NCBI RefSeq assembly: GCF_000764495.1 | Contig: NZ_JRLB01000015.1 | Location: 1-64,000, forward strand | Direction: 5' to 3' | DNA: 64,000 nucleotides | Source of the DNA: Nitrincola sp. A-D6 | GTDB lineage: Bacteria > Pseudomonadota > Gammaproteobacteria > Pseudomonadales > Balneatricaceae | Shown here: piece by piece, positions 1 to 12,743 of the stretch | Numbering within the stretch: the stretch's first letter is position 1 | Layout: each line of letters begins with the position of its first letter | The notes under the pieces: generated by a model | What the model was told of the DNA's origin: nothing | The model's database searches: none | What the model saw: the letters and a program-made list of their open reading frames with translations, nothing else | Made by a program: the position numbers and the translations under genes

Positions 1-306
1 GCACCGAGGCTCTCAGTACACGAGTCGTCGGTATCGTAAATTGCTGGCTGATTACAACATGCGGGCCAGCATGGGAGACGTGGGTGCCTGTTGGGATAAT
101 GCCGTTGTAGAACGCTTCTTTGGAAGCCTGAAGCATGACTGGCTGCTAAAAATACCACAGCCCACACGAGCGCATATGAGGAATGATGTAGCGGCGTACA
201 TGCATTATTACAACCTGGAAAGATTACATACGGCCAACGGTGATCGGTCACCGGTGGACTATGAAAACGAGCTGAGAAAAGTGTCCGGTTTTAGTTGACC
301 AGTACA
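1..306 (+). mobile_element. IS3-family element, right-end fragment (upstream repeat copy)
   Basis: This is the last ~300 bp of the same insertion sequence found complete at 1815-3049. From about position 3 it matches 2746-3049 base for base. It encodes the C-terminal part of the OrfB transposase (open from 5 to 298) with the integrase-type signature DNAVVERFFGSLK, which carries the catalytic Glu of the DDE core. The rest of the element lies left of the window. One base is missing at 2/3 relative to the full copy. It belongs to the tandem-repeat unit described at 844-3586. Confidence 0.9.
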
Positions 307-942
<636 letters not shown>

Positions 943-1881
943 TCAGTTGTTAGGATATTTTTAATCCAATTGTCTAGCTGGTTAGCGTTTGCTTCATTGA
1001 TTCGGTGAGTTACCCATTCAGGTAGTTCGCCAAATTTAATTTCAATAAGACTTTTTGCAGTAGATCGTAAAGTCTCTTGGCGTCCCTTCTGGATGCCAAT
1101 CAGCTCACCTTTCTCAAGACCTACCTTCTCAGCCGTATTAATATAAGGCATTTTCTTGTCCTCCTCGATCGCGTAGATCGCATTCAAAAAATCTTCGTCT
1201 AGGGTGCTTGGGATCTGGATCATCCAATCGATAACATTGAATAATTCCTGTATCTGCTGTTTGCTGTAATCACGCTCGAACATTAAACGGATAATGCTAA
1301 TTTTAGCATCTTTGCGAGTAGAACCCTCTTTTACACGTTTTGCTTTGATTTGCGCCATCACGACCAGAGCAAAGACATTATCGCTTTGCTCCAGTACTTT
1401 CCAGTTAGACTCAAAATCGATCAGTTTACTCATCGGGAAGGTATAGTTTATTTCACATCCCCAGCGCGTATTCTGATAGCAGTTAGGTCTAAAGTGCGGA
1501 CTGGTATCGGCTAGCACAGCTAAACTGACAACATCGACCCCATAACGATCTCGTAAGCGATACTGATAAGTATACATTCGTTGACCAAAGGTGTCTTCGG
1601 GTTCACCTTGCACTTCTACGTGGATGAGTACCCAGGCTTCATCGCCATCGAGTGTAAAGACTTTGACAAGCTTATCCGCATAGCGTCTACCGGATGTTGA
1701 ATCCGGTGTCACTTGCTGTAATTCTTTGTCTAGCGAGGTATAGCCTTTACGCCAGTCAATTTCGGGGGCAATAGTTGGGAATAATAGTTCTAGAAACTCC
1801 TTGAAATAGCCGTCTGAACTGGTCTAATAGATCCGGACACTTTAATTAGCGACAATATCAGTCAGCTATTGAGGTGTCATT

Positions 1882-2172
1882 ATGAGTCAGAAACGAACCT
1901 ACAAACAATACTCGGCAGAGTTTAAAGAAGAAGCCGTGGCGTTGGTCACAGATCAAGGCTACACGATTCCAGAGGCTGCCAAATCCTTGGGTATTAATAC
2001 GAATATGCTCTATCGCTGGAAAGATAAACTAGAAGCAAAAAACAGTGGCAACCAAGTCACTGAGACCGAACGAGAAGAACTGCTTAGGTTACGCAAAGAA
2101 AACCGTAACCTACGGATGGAAAAGGAGATTTTAAAAAAGGCTTCAGCCTTCTTCGCGAAAGAAATGAAGTAA
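1882..2172 (+). CDS. IS3-family transposase OrfA
   Basis: A 96-residue DNA-binding subunit of the insertion sequence. The N-terminal helix-turn-helix (residues ~8-45, with FKEEAVALV and AAKSLGINTNMLYRWK) recognises the element ends. The C-terminal half is a leucine-zipper-like heptad region (LLRLRKENRNLRMEKEILKKA) used for multimerisation. The slippery heptamer near the 3' end allows part of the ribosomes to pass into orfB. Length and sequence fit the IS3-group OrfA class. Confidence 0.95.
   Translation: MSQKRTYKQYSAEFKEEAVALVTDQGYTIPEAAKSLGINTNMLYRWKDKLEAKNSGNQVTETEREELLRLRKENRNLRMEKEILKKASAFFAKEMK
2133..2139 (+). other. programmed -1 frameshift signal (A6G)
   Basis: The heptamer AAAAAAG is in the orfA frame as A AAA AAG. 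A -1 slip here lets translation continue as GSLLRERNEVKFDFIAAE and run in frame through the orfB ATG at 2232, giving the OrfAB transposase. This is the standard expression mechanism of IS3-family elements. The heptamer and the continuous -1 frame are seen in the sequence; the slip itself is inferred. Confidence 0.85.
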
Positions 2173-2231
2173 AGTTTGATTTCATCGCGGCTGAATCAAC
2201 CCATTACCCAGTTGCTGTTCTTTGCCAGGTA

Positions 2232-3041
2232 ATGGGTGTGAGCCGCTCGGCCTACTATGACTGGCAAAAGCGTCCTGGCAAGCTGATACCGGTCGAAGAG
2301 TTAACGCTTCGACATCGGATGAAAAAACTGTTTGAGCGTAGTCGTTCAAGTTTGGGCAGTCGAGAGATGATGAAAAAACTACGCGAAGAAGGCTTTGAAA
2401 TTGGTCGCTATCGGGTGCGTAAACTCATGGATAAAATGAACCTGATTGTGCATCAGCGTGTGGCTTACAAGGTGACAACCAAGCGTAAATTCAGTGATTC
2501 GGTCGCTGATAACTTGTTGAATCAGAATTTTAATCCCACAGGACCGAATCAGGTGTGGGCAGGTGATGTGACGTATTGTCGAACTGGAGAAGGCTGGATG
2601 TATCTGGCTGTTGTCATGGATTTGTATTCCCGCCGTATCGTCGGCTGGCATATCGATAAGCGCATGACGACCGACCTTGTCAGTAAAGCACTGATGAAAG
2701 CGTATAATTTGCGGAACCCTCCACCTGGGCTGGTGTTCCACAGCGACCGAGGCTCTCAGTACACGAGTCGTCGGTATCGTAAATTGCTGGCTGATTACAA
2801 CATGCGGGCCAGCATGGGAGACGTGGGTGCCTGTTGGGATAATGCCGTTGTAGAACGCTTCTTTGGAAGCCTGAAGCATGACTGGCTGCTAAAAATACCA
2901 CAGCCCACACGAGCGCATATGAGGAATGATGTAGCGGCGTACATGCATTATTACAACCTGGAAAGATTACATACGGCCAACGGTGATCGGTCACCGGTGG
3001 ACTATGAAAACGAGCTGAGAAAAGTGTCCGGTTTTAGTTGA
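2232..3041 (+). CDS. IS3-family transposase OrfB (DDE integrase)
   Basis: The catalytic transposase half, 269 residues from the ATG, or about 31 codons longer when made as OrfAB by frameshifting at 2133-2139. An HTH_21-type region with HRMKKLFERSRSSLGSREMM is followed by the rve integrase core. The DDE residues are visible as D in WAGDVTYC, D in FHSDRGSQYTS and E in NAVVERFFGSLK. The C-terminal YNLERLHTANGDRSPVDYE is typical. No disruption is seen, so the element is probably active. The last 86 codons are repeated at 41-298. Confidence 0.95.
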   Translation: MGVSRSAYYDWQKRPGKLIPVEELTLRHRMKKLFERSRSSLGSREMMKKLREEGFEIGRYRVRKLMDKMNLIVHQRVAYKVTTKRKFSDSVADNLLNQNFNPTGPNQVWAGDVTYCRTGEGWMYLAVVMDLYSRRIVGWHIDKRMTTDLVSKALMKAYNLRNPPPGLVFHSDRGSQYTSRRYRKLLADYNMRASMGDVGACWDNAVVERFFGSLKHDWLLKIPQPTRAHMRNDVAAYMHYYNLERLHTANGDRSPVDYENELRKVSGFS

Positions 3042-3112
3042 CCAGTACAGTCTAAGGCGATTTTCCAAGGGCTGTCGTGATCGGTAGAACGATCCATTTC
3101 AGTTTTAGTCAT

Positions 3113-3337
3113 AGCAACTCCTTTGCTTGAGGCTAAATCTTAGCGAAACAAATGAACGAAATAAAGTAAATTGATTGGGGGGAGGAATGAAATAGAAAGT
3201 AAAGCTGATGGGTGAGACTCCACCTAGATAAACTAAGCAGGATGGAGTCTCGCGGTGGTCTAACTCGCTGTAGTTTTTACAACTGTACAAGACGCAGCAC
3301 AAAACCTGCGCTTTTCAAGCTAGGGCTAATCCAATTC
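3113..3337. other. intergenic region between gltD and the nuclease gene
   Basis: These 225 bp separate the gltD stop from the nuclease start. They contain a perfect 9-bp inverted repeat, GAGACTCCA at 3214-3222 and TGGAGTCTC at 3243-3251, with a 20-nt loop. It could form a stem-loop in the gltD 3' transcript but has no following U-tract. A purine-rich GGGGGGAGGAATG lies at 3177-3189 on the plus strand. No gene was recognised. Confidence 0.5.
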
Positions 3338-4780
<1,443 letters not shown>

Positions 4781-4785
4781 TCATT

Positions 4786-4813
4786 CGCAGGCCGGCTCGC
4801 CGCCGGCTCTACC
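4786..4813. repeat. GC-rich palindrome between gltB and gltD
   Basis: The 80-bp gltB-gltD spacer contains the inverted repeat GCCGGC-TCGCC-GCCGGC, flanked by TCGCAG on one side and CTCTAC on the other. Read on the minus strand it starts GTAGAGC and ends GCGA, so it looks like a degenerate member of the REP family seen from 20.2 to 40.8 kb. In the mRNA it would form a stem-loop that could adjust the GltB:GltD ratio. Membership in the REP family is an inference. Confidence 0.4.
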
Positions 4814-4851
4814 TTTAATCATTACCCGTCAGGAAGTTATTCTGAACACGC

Positions 4852-7800
4852 TTATTCAGGGCGTTTGCGAATACTGTTCAGCAAGTCATTAATCCCTGTG
4901 GCATAGGGTTTGACCAGCCAGAACTTACCTATCAGGTCATCGAAGTTATCCAGGATTTCCTGACCCCAGGCGCTGCGCGTTTCACGGGTGAATTCAATGA
5001 TTGTTGAGCGCAGATGGTTTTTATGTGCCTCCATCTGCTCAGTGGCAATACGGTGGATATCCACCAGCTCGTGGTTGTACTTATCCACGAAGCTGTTATC
5101 CAGATCCAGCACGTAGGCAAAACCACCGGTCATACCGGCACCGAAGTTATAACCTGTTTTACCCAATACCGTAATGATGCCGCCAGTCATGTATTCACAA
5201 CAATGGTCACCCGCCCCTCAATCACGGCATGACAGCCGGAGTTACGTACGCCAAAACGCTCACCCGCCTGACCCGCTGCAAACAGCTTACCGCCGGTTGC
5301 ACCATACAAACAGGTGTTACCCATAATGGAGGCTTCATGGGTTTTGTAGGTGACATCGTCAAAAGCACGCAGGACGATCTTCCCGCCAGCCATACCTTTA
5401 CCGACATAATCGTTGGCATCCCCTTCCAGGTAGAGGTGCTGGCCACCGGCGTTCCAGACACCGAATGACTGACCCGCATGACCTTTGAAATTATAAATCA
5501 CCGGCGCATCAGACATGCCCAGGTTGCCGTGTAGCTTGGCAATCAGACCTGAGGTGCGGGCACCCACTGAGCGGTCGCAGTTGGTAATCTTGAACAGAAA
5601 CTCCCCGCCACTCTTTTCCTGAATTGCGGCGCTGGACTGCGCCAGCATCTCATTATTCAAACTACCTGGATCGTAAGGCTCGTTGCGGTGTTGCTGTACC
5701 GTATGCGGCGCATCGGCCGGAATATTGGCCTGACTCAGCAAGGGCGATAGATCCAGGCATTTCTGTTTATCGGTTTCGCCTTCAAGAATCTCCAGCAGGT
5801 CTGTGCGCCCGACCAGCTCTTCCAGCGTGCGTACACCCAGCATCGCCATCCACTGACGGGTTTCTTCAGCCACGAAGCGGAAGAAGTTCTTCACCATTTC
5901 AACGGTGCCACGGAAATGATCTTCACGCAGATCAGCACGCTGAGTGGCTACACCGGTTGCGCAGTTATTCAGATGACAGATGCGCAGGTACTTACAGCCC
6001 AGGGCCACCATCGGCATGGTACCAAAGCCAAAGCTTTCGGCACCGAGCATCGCCGCTTTAACTACATCCAGACCGGTTTTTAAGCCACCGTCTGTCTGTA
6101 AGCGGATTTTGCCGCGCAACTGGTTACCACGCAATGACTGATGCGCATCGGCCAGACCTAATTCCCAGGGAGAACCGGCATAATGAATAGAGGTCAGCGG
6201 TGATGCCGCCGTACCACCATCGTAACCGGAAATGGTGATCAGATCAGCATAGGCCTTGGCAACACCACAGGCGATGGTGCCGACACCCGGGCGTGATACC
6301 AGCTTGACCGATACCAGACCTTCTGGATTAATCTGTTTCAGGTCAAAAATCAGCTGTGCCAGATCTTCAATCGAGTAGATGTCATGGTGTGGCGGTGGTG
6401 ATATCAGTGTAACACCCGGCACGGAGTAGCGCAGGCGTGCAATCAACGCATTCACCTTACCCCCCGGTAACTGCCCACCTTCACCTGGCTTGGCACCCTG
6501 AGCAACCTTGATCTGCATTACATCCGCGCTCATCAGGTATTCAGGCGTGACCCCGAAACGGCCAGAGGCGATCTGCTTGATTTTGGAGCGTTTGATGGTG
6601 CCATGACGGGCAGGGTCTTCACCACCTTCACCGGAGTTGGAACGACCACCCAGCTCATTCATGCTACAGCCAGTGCTTCATGCGCCTCCGGAGACAGGGC
6701 GCCCAGCGACATGGCGGCTGAATCAAAGCGGGTAAACAGGCTCTCAGCCGGTTCAACCTCCGACAGCGGGATAGGCTGTATATCCTTACGGATACCTAAC
6801 AGATCACGCAGGGTGGCCACACCACGCTTGTTCACCAGATCGGCATAGCGCTGATAATCACGCACATCACCACTGCTAACGGCTTTGTGAATGCTGGTGA
6901 CCACATCAGGGTTATAGGCGTGATACTCACCATTGTGGATATACTTGAGCAAACCACCCTGCTGGATCGGCTTACGTGCGCTCCAGGCTTCGGCGGCCAA
7001 CAGAGTCTGCTCCTGCTGGAAATGTTCAAACCGCGCGCCTTCGATACGGCTGGTCACGCCCTTGAAACACAGATTAACCACTTCACTGGACAGACCCACT
7101 GCTTCAAACAACTGAGCCGAGCGATAAGAGGCAATGGTGGAGATCCCCATCTTCGACAGAATCTTCATCAAGCCTTTGTTGATACCCTTACGGTAACTCT
7201 CATGGGCTTGCAATGGCTCACCGGTGATCTCGCCGGTACGGCACAGATCATTCAACACGCGGTACGCCAGGTAAGGGTAAACCGCGGTGGCACCGAAGCC
7301 AAACAGTACGGCGAAATGATGAGAATCACGCGCTGTGGCGGTTTCTACCACCAGATTGGCACTGGTGCGCAGCCCTTGTGACACCAGATGCTGGTTTACC
7401 GCACCGGTTGCCATCGCCGCATGGATCGGCAATTTGCCTTGCTTGATATAAGCATCACTCAGAATCAGAATGACTTTGCCACGCCGTGCGGCATCTTCAG
7501 CTTGCTGACACAGATCGACAATTGCCTGCTTGAGGCCAACAGCTGGATCGTATTGCATATCCAGCGTTTCTGACTCAAAGCCTTCAATATTCATATCCCG
7601 AAGGCGTCTGAACTTGCTCGCTGACAACACCGGTGATTTCAGCACGATACGACGTGCATGTTCCGGCGTTTCTTCAAATACATTTTTCTCACGGCCAATG
7701 CAGGTCTGCAAGGACATGACAATCGCTTCACGCAAGGGGTCGATTGGCGGGTTGGTTACCTGGGCAAACTGCTGACGAAAATAGTCATACACAGATCTGA

Positions 7801-9303
7801 CCCGACCCGACAACACCGCCATGGGCTTGTCGTCACCCATAGAGCCCACCGCTTCCATACCCGACTCACCCAAGGGGCGCAGTACCTGATCGCGCTCTTC
7901 AAAGGTGACCTGGAACATTTTCATGTGCGTACGGGTTTCTTCCGGGCTCATCTCACGAAATGCCGTGGACTCTTCGACGAAGTTCATCGTCTGCTCCAGC
8001 GGTATGGAGTGCTCGCGCAGCCATTTGCGATAAGGCTGACGCGATTTCAGAATCTTATCAACATCAGCGGTGTGCATCACCTCGCCGGTCTGAGTGTCCA
8101 CCACCAGAATCTGACCGGGACCGACACGCCCCTGTGCCTTGATGCTGGATGGCTCATAATCGAACACGCCGATTTCAGAGGCAGTACACAGCAGGCCATC
8201 CTCAAGCATCACCCAGCGTGATGGCCGCAGACCATTTCGGTCCAGCATACACACGGCATAGCGACCATCGGTCATTACCATACCGGCCGGGCCATCCCAG
8301 GGTTCCATGTGCATTGAGTTGAACTCGTAAAAAGCACGCAGATTGGAGTCCATGGTTTCCACGTTCTGCCAGGCCGGTGGCACGATCATACGCACGGTAC
8401 GGTAGATATCCATGCCGCCCACCATCAGGAACTCCAGCATATTGTCCATGCTGGAGGAGTCCGAACCGGTGGTGTTTACGATAGGCTGCAGCTCATCGAC
8501 ATTGGGTAGCAGTGGCGTAGCAAACTTGGTGCTGCGCGCCCGGGACCAGGCACGGTTGCCTTCAATGGTATTGATCTCACCATTGTGTGCCAGAAAACGA
8601 AATGGCTGTGCCAGCGGCCAGCGCGGTGCGGTATTGGTTGAGAAACGCTGGTGGTAGGTACAAATCGCTGTCTGTAGGCGCTCATCGCTCAGGTCTTTGT
8701 AAAACACCGGTAGATCAACCGGCATCATCAGGCCTTTGTAAGAGATAACCTTATCGGACAAGCTGCAAATATAAAAATCAGGGTCATCGCCGAGTGCAAT
8801 TTCGGCTTTGCGTCTGGCGGTAAACAGGCTGATAACAAATTCACGTTCAGACTTTTCTTCGGTATCGACAAACACCTGCTCAATACGTGGCAGGGTGTCT
8901 TTGGCAATCGGTCCTAAACAGGCTTCATCCGTGGGGACTTCGCGCCAGCCTTTGACGCGCAGACCTAATTGGGAAAGCTCGGCATCCACCTGATTGCGGG
9001 CCTTTTCAGCCAGCGCAGGATCCTGAGACAAAAACACCATGCCTACAGCATAGTGGTCACTCAGATCTGCTTGAGTGCTTCTTTTGCTACGGCGCGCATG
9101 AATGCGTCCGGTTTCTGCATCAGCAGACCACAACCGTCACCGGTTTTGCCATCTGCTGCAATCCCCCCGCGGTGCGTCATACAGGCCAATGCCTGAATCG
9201 CTTTCTGCAGGAGGCTATGACTTGCTGTTCCCTGCATGTGCGCCATCAGACCAAAGCCGCAGTTGTCCTTGAATTCACCTGGGCGGTACAGACCATTGCT
9301 CAT
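4852..9303 (-). CDS. gltB: glutamate synthase (NADPH) large chain, three frameshifts
   Basis: One gene of about 1,485 codons, the normal GltB length, here broken by three one-base losses near 9067, 6657 and 5213 (the last in a G-run). The N-terminal Ntn glutaminase begins at the catalytic Cys of [10 protein letters not shown] after a 14-residue leader and releases ammonia from glutamine. The FMN synthase domain has [23 protein letters not shown] and the 3Fe-4S cysteines [15 protein letters not shown]. The C-terminal GXGXG beta-helix domain ends at 4852. Rejoining needs only single bases at conserved places (e.g. [13 protein letters not shown]), so I judge the breaks to be sequence errors rather than a pseudogene. 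Confidence 0.95.
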
Positions 9304-9377
9304 AAGCCAATCTCACTAAAAACCAATAAAATCAAAGCGCTATTAACGCAAGATATAAAAACCCCTTATCCCGGAGT

Positions 9378-9406
9378 CAAAAAAGGGGTGCCTATACTAC
9401 ACCCCT
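9378..9406 (-). terminator. rho-independent terminator downstream of damX
   Basis: On the minus strand AGGGGTG pairs with CACCCCT around a 9-nt loop and is followed by a run of six T. It lies about 95 bp beyond the damX stop and before gltB, so it should end the pilMNOPQ-aroKB-damX transcript and leave gltB to its own promoter in 9304-9378. Confidence 0.75.
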
Positions 9407-9500
9407 GATGGGATAAGAACAATTTTGGTGTTTCCGTGGGCACTGAAAATTTCAGTATCATAGCCGTTCAACGGCCGTATATTATAGGATCAATCACACA

Positions 9501-11056
9501 TTATTGATCGACTTTTTTAATATCTTCTTTGACACTGGAAATAGTTCTGGCCCAAGGGTTTCGATCCCTGAGGTCAGCGGGCAGGCCTCGTACAGCTTCC
9601 ATTGCGGCTGCGCGAGTCGGGTATTGGCCATAAACAACAACATGCCATGGCGCACCCTGAAAGAGCGCTTTAAAACGGTAAAAGCGCTGCGGCTGCTCCT
9701 GTGATTGGATGAATTTTACCACACTTTCTTCCGAGCGTGCGCCTAGCATCTGCAAGGTGAAACCACTATCTGGCCAATCCAGCAACATTTCTGCCTGAGA
9801 TCCAGACGTTACAGAGGCTGCTACCGGCGCTTCGGGGCGGGGCGCCGGGGCGGGATCTGCAGCTGGAGCGGGCGCAACTTCAGGCGCTGAGGCAACAGGC
9901 ACCTCTTCTACAACTGGCGGTTCTTCTACAACGGACGCCTCTTCTTCAGTCGGCGCTTCTTCAACAACCGCAGGTTCTTCTACAGCAGGTTCATCAACCT
10001 CCGATACGGCTTCAACCTCGGCTATAGTCTCTATTTCGGTAACAACAGTAGCATCTGGCTGAGACATCTGCTCATTAGTAACGGGTTGCTCGTCCGTCTC
10101 CACCGCCGCTTCGTCTGGTGTGGCTAATAACGCTTCTTGCTCTGCAATACGCTGCGCAAGTTCTTCGCGTGCTTCGATTACATCTACCGCACAACAGGAT
10201 CGCTAACAACGGGCACAGATTCAGGCACTAGCTGGATACGCGCAATTCCCTGCGGTTCATGCTCGCTGTCTGGCAAATAGTGCCAAACAGCAACGCCCGT
10301 AATCAATATTAATACCAGAACAATTGCGCCCATATGCAAGGGAGGCAAAGGGAAGCTACGCACCTGGCTCTCCACTCCACCTTGTCGCACCAAAGAAGCG
10401 ACAGCTGCTTTCAGACTCCCAGGCTGACGATCTCCGGCATCTATTATCTTACGTAATTGCTTAGGACTTAACTCAGCTTGTGACGGTAGTAATGCCAGTA
10501 CAAAATCTTCCGCTTCCACCTCGGTAAAAGGCTCCAGGCGCTGGATATGTACGCGGTTTTCAAAACGCTCAAATATGCCTTTTTCATCTGCTCGCTGTTC
10601 AAAATCAGGGCGTGCTGTGAGTAGTAGATGCGGGGCAGACTCACCTAATTGAAATAAACTCAATAGCAGTTCTAGAGCATTATCACTGAGATAATCGGCA
10701 TTATCGATCTGCAGATGCAGTGCAATATCAACCTCAGCAAGCGCACGTATATGTTTATGTATTGCAGCCAGGCGCTTACGGTTATCTATGAGCGTCTCAG
10801 GCTCCAGCCGCAAGGCCGTAATCAGCAACAGCAAAACGCCACTGACATCTGTTTTTTCGTTCAGATCGATACGCGCAATCCGTTGGGTTCGCGGCTCGTG
10901 CAATTGTGCCAACTGCTCCAGCAACAGGCTGCGACCACTGCCAGTATCGCCTAGCAGCAAAATCATGAATTCAGAATAGCTGGATAAGTGGCTTAGCTTT
11001 TCGGCCAATTGCATACGCGAAGCAGGCTCGGCATATTCATGATCACTGACTGACAT
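9501..11056 (-). CDS. damX: DamX-like AAA ATPase / SPOR-domain cell-division protein, frameshifted
   Basis: About 518 codons once a one-base loss near 10190 is repaired (DPVV before, VDVIEAREELAQRI after). Domain order: an N-terminal ExeA-type ATPase with Walker A GDTGSGRSLL; a transmembrane helix (MGAIVLVLILITGVAVWHYL) near residue 235; an acidic, proline-rich linker with many VEEP/VEEA repeats; and a C-terminal SPOR domain (FTLQMLGARSEESVVKFI to ISSVKED) that binds denuded septal peptidoglycan. I chose MSVSDHEY at 11056 because CAGGGA precedes it and it does not overlap aroB. The position after aroKB matches the conserved gammaproteobacterial order. Confidence 0.9.
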
Positions 11057-11090
11057 AATTTTTCCCTGAATTTTAGGTTTCCTGACAGTG

Positions 11091-12167
11091 CTAAGCCCCC
11101 TCACCGAGGGTCTGCATTAACGCTGTTTGTTCGAATTGATCTGTGACAACGGCCTTCCCAATAGCTTTCAGTAGCACCAGCCGTAAACGGCCATCCATTA
11201 CTTTTTTATCAACAGACATCAAGGCGCAGAAACGCTCAGGCGTCATATCTTCCGGGGGCCTGACCGGCAGCCCGGCAGCCTTAAACAATCGTTCCATTCT
11301 ATCTACATCTGCACGGCTAATCCATCCCATCCGACAGGACAGATCGGCAGCCATGATGGTACCCGCCGCAACCGCTTCACCATGTAACCACTGTCCATAA
11401 CCCGCATGTGTTTCTATAGCATGGCCAAACGTATGCCCCAGATTCAACAAGGCCCGCACACCTGATTCGCGTTCATCCTGTGCCACCAATTCAGCTTTAA
11501 TTTCGCAAGAGCGGTAAATGGCATACGCCAGGGCCTGCTGATCTTTATTGCGCAACGCCTGAACATTATTTTCCAGCCACTCGAAAAAATCTACATCATA
11601 AATCAAGCCATACTTAATCACTTCAGCCAGCCCGGCTGACAACTCAGTATCTGGCAGGGTTTGTAATACGGCGGTATCAGCGACTACGGCTATTGGCTGG
11701 TGAAATGCACCTATCATATTTTTGCCCGCCGGATGATTAACACCTGTTTTACCGCCTACAGAGGAATCCACCTGCGACAGCAATGTTGTGGGCAGCTGAA
11801 TAAAGTTCACCCCACGCTGATAACAGGCCGCAGCAAACCCGGTCATATCACCTATGACACCACCGCCTAACGCAATCAGGGTCGTGGTTCGATTATGACG
11901 ACACGCTAACAACTGATCAAATATCAGATTCAGATGCTGCATATCCTTATAAGCCTCACCGTCAGGCAATATCACTTCATCAATTTCAAACTGAGATAAA
12001 CCTTTGCAGACCAGATCCCGGTATAAAGGCGCCACGGTAGTATTACTGACAAGCATAACCTGACGACCTTTGATGTAAGACTGCAACCTATCCTGCTGCA
12101 GAAGTCCTGAGCCAATAAAGATCGGATAGCTTCTGTCACCCAGGTCAACGCTCAGGGTTTGCATCAT
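11091..12167 (-). CDS. aroB: 3-dehydroquinate synthase
   Basis: A 358-residue NAD-dependent enzyme converting DAHP to 3-dehydroquinate, step 2 of the shikimate pathway. Signatures include [16 protein letters not shown] (NAD binding), [21 protein letters not shown], and the metal-ligand motif [12 protein letters not shown] with HGEAVA. The start MMQTLSV at 12167 is chosen because GGAG lies at the right distance; a longer in-frame extension upstream has no such site. It is adjacent to aroK as usual. The step-1 enzyme is also encoded in the window, at 22557-23623. Confidence 0.96.
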   Translation of the reverse strand: MMQTLSVDLGDRSYPIFIGSGLLQQDRLQSYIKGRQVMLVSNTTVAPLYRDLVCKGLSQFEIDEVILPDGEAYKDMQHLNLIFDQLLACRHNRTTTLIALGGGVIGDMTGFAAACYQRGVNFIQLPTTLLSQVDSSVGGKTGVNHPAGKNMIGAFHQPIAVVADTAVLQTLPDTELSAGLAEVIKYGLIYDVDFFEWLENNVQALRNKDQQALAYAIYRSCEIKAELVAQDERESGVRALLNLGHTFGHAIETHAGYGQWLHGEAVAAGTIMAADLSCRMGWISRADVDRMERLFKAAGLPVRPPEDMTPERFCALMSVDKKVMDGRLRLVLLKAIGKAVVTDQFEQTALMQTLGEGA

Positions 12168-12211
12168 CGTGAACTCCGCTTTAAAAAATCTGCAATGGTT
12201 AAACAATTAAA

Positions 12212-12733
12212 TTATGCGTTAAGTGGCCGCTGTTGCTTTAACTGACGCAATATTTCCTGAATGACAGCGCGCGGGTGGCGCCTATCGGTACGGATAATAA
12301 TATCAGCACAACTTTTGTAAAGCGGATCACGCTGATCCAGTAACTTACGTAACACAGCTTCTGGATTATCGGTTTGCAGCAAAGGTCGGTTACGGTCTTT
12401 AGCGGTACGTTCCAACTGCTGTTCGATAGATGTTTGCAGGTAGACTACCAAACCCCGACTCTGCAGGTTACTGCGATTTTCAGGTCGCATTACAACACCA
12501 CCACCCGTAGCCAGCACACAATTACTCAACTGCGTCAGCTCATCAATAACCGTTGCTTCACGATCACGAAACCCCTGCTCACCTTCGACATCGAAAATCC
12601 AGGGGATATTGGCACCAGAGCGTTCCTCTATGACCCTGTCTGAGTCTATAAAGGTGTAATTCAGCTCATGTGAGAGAAGACGCCCTATGGTGCTTTTTCC
12701 AGCACCCATAGGGCCAACAAGAAAGACGTTCAA
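12212..12733 (-). CDS. aroK: shikimate kinase I
   Basis: A 173-residue P-loop kinase that phosphorylates shikimate at the 3-OH. The Walker A motif [12 protein letters not shown] lies at residues 7-18. Shikimate-binding residues are visible in [13 protein letters not shown] (DxD region) and in ATGGGVVMR, and the lid carries RNRPLL. It starts 10 bp after the pilQ stop and ends 44 bp before the aroB start, as part of the pil-aro gene string. Confidence 0.96.
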   Translation of the reverse strand: MNVFLVGPMGAGKSTIGRLLSHELNYTFIDSDRVIEERSGANIPWIFDVEGEQGFRDREATVIDELTQLSNCVLATGGGVVMRPENRSNLQSRGLVVYLQTSIEQQLERTAKDRNRPLLQTDNPEAVLRKLLDQRDPLYKSCADIIIRTDRRHPRAVIQEILRQLKQQRPLNA

Positions 12734-12743
12734 CGCGGAAAAC

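Larger units (their letters stand above)
1815..3049 (+). mobile_element. complete IS3-family insertion sequence, 1,235 bp
   Basis: The left end starts TGAACTGGTC and the right end finishes GACCAGTACA. They form imperfect terminal inverted repeats with the TG...CA termini typical of IS3, and the match continues through CCGGACACTTT. The element is flanked by a 3-bp direct repeat GTC at 1812-1814 and 3050-3052, the usual target duplication for the family. Inside are orfA and orfB in two phases with an A6G slippery heptamer between them. All parts needed for transposition appear intact. The target was the Rpn-type nuclease gene. Confidence 0.95.

Noticed and set aside
2379-2994. Minus-strand ORFs of 166 and 104 codons across the IS3 transposase
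   Set aside because: They lie opposite orfB, which has clear DDE transposase motifs; their translations show no domain and no ribosome site.
4852-9303. gltB as a decayed pseudogene or as several split subunits
   Set aside because: All parts are conserved and join with single bases inside invariant motifs; the same error type affects many other conserved genes in the window.
9490-9510. GATCAAT/ATTGATC inverted repeat as the damX terminator
   Set aside because: It overlaps the stop codon and has no T-run on the damX strand; the hairpin at 9378-9406 fits better.
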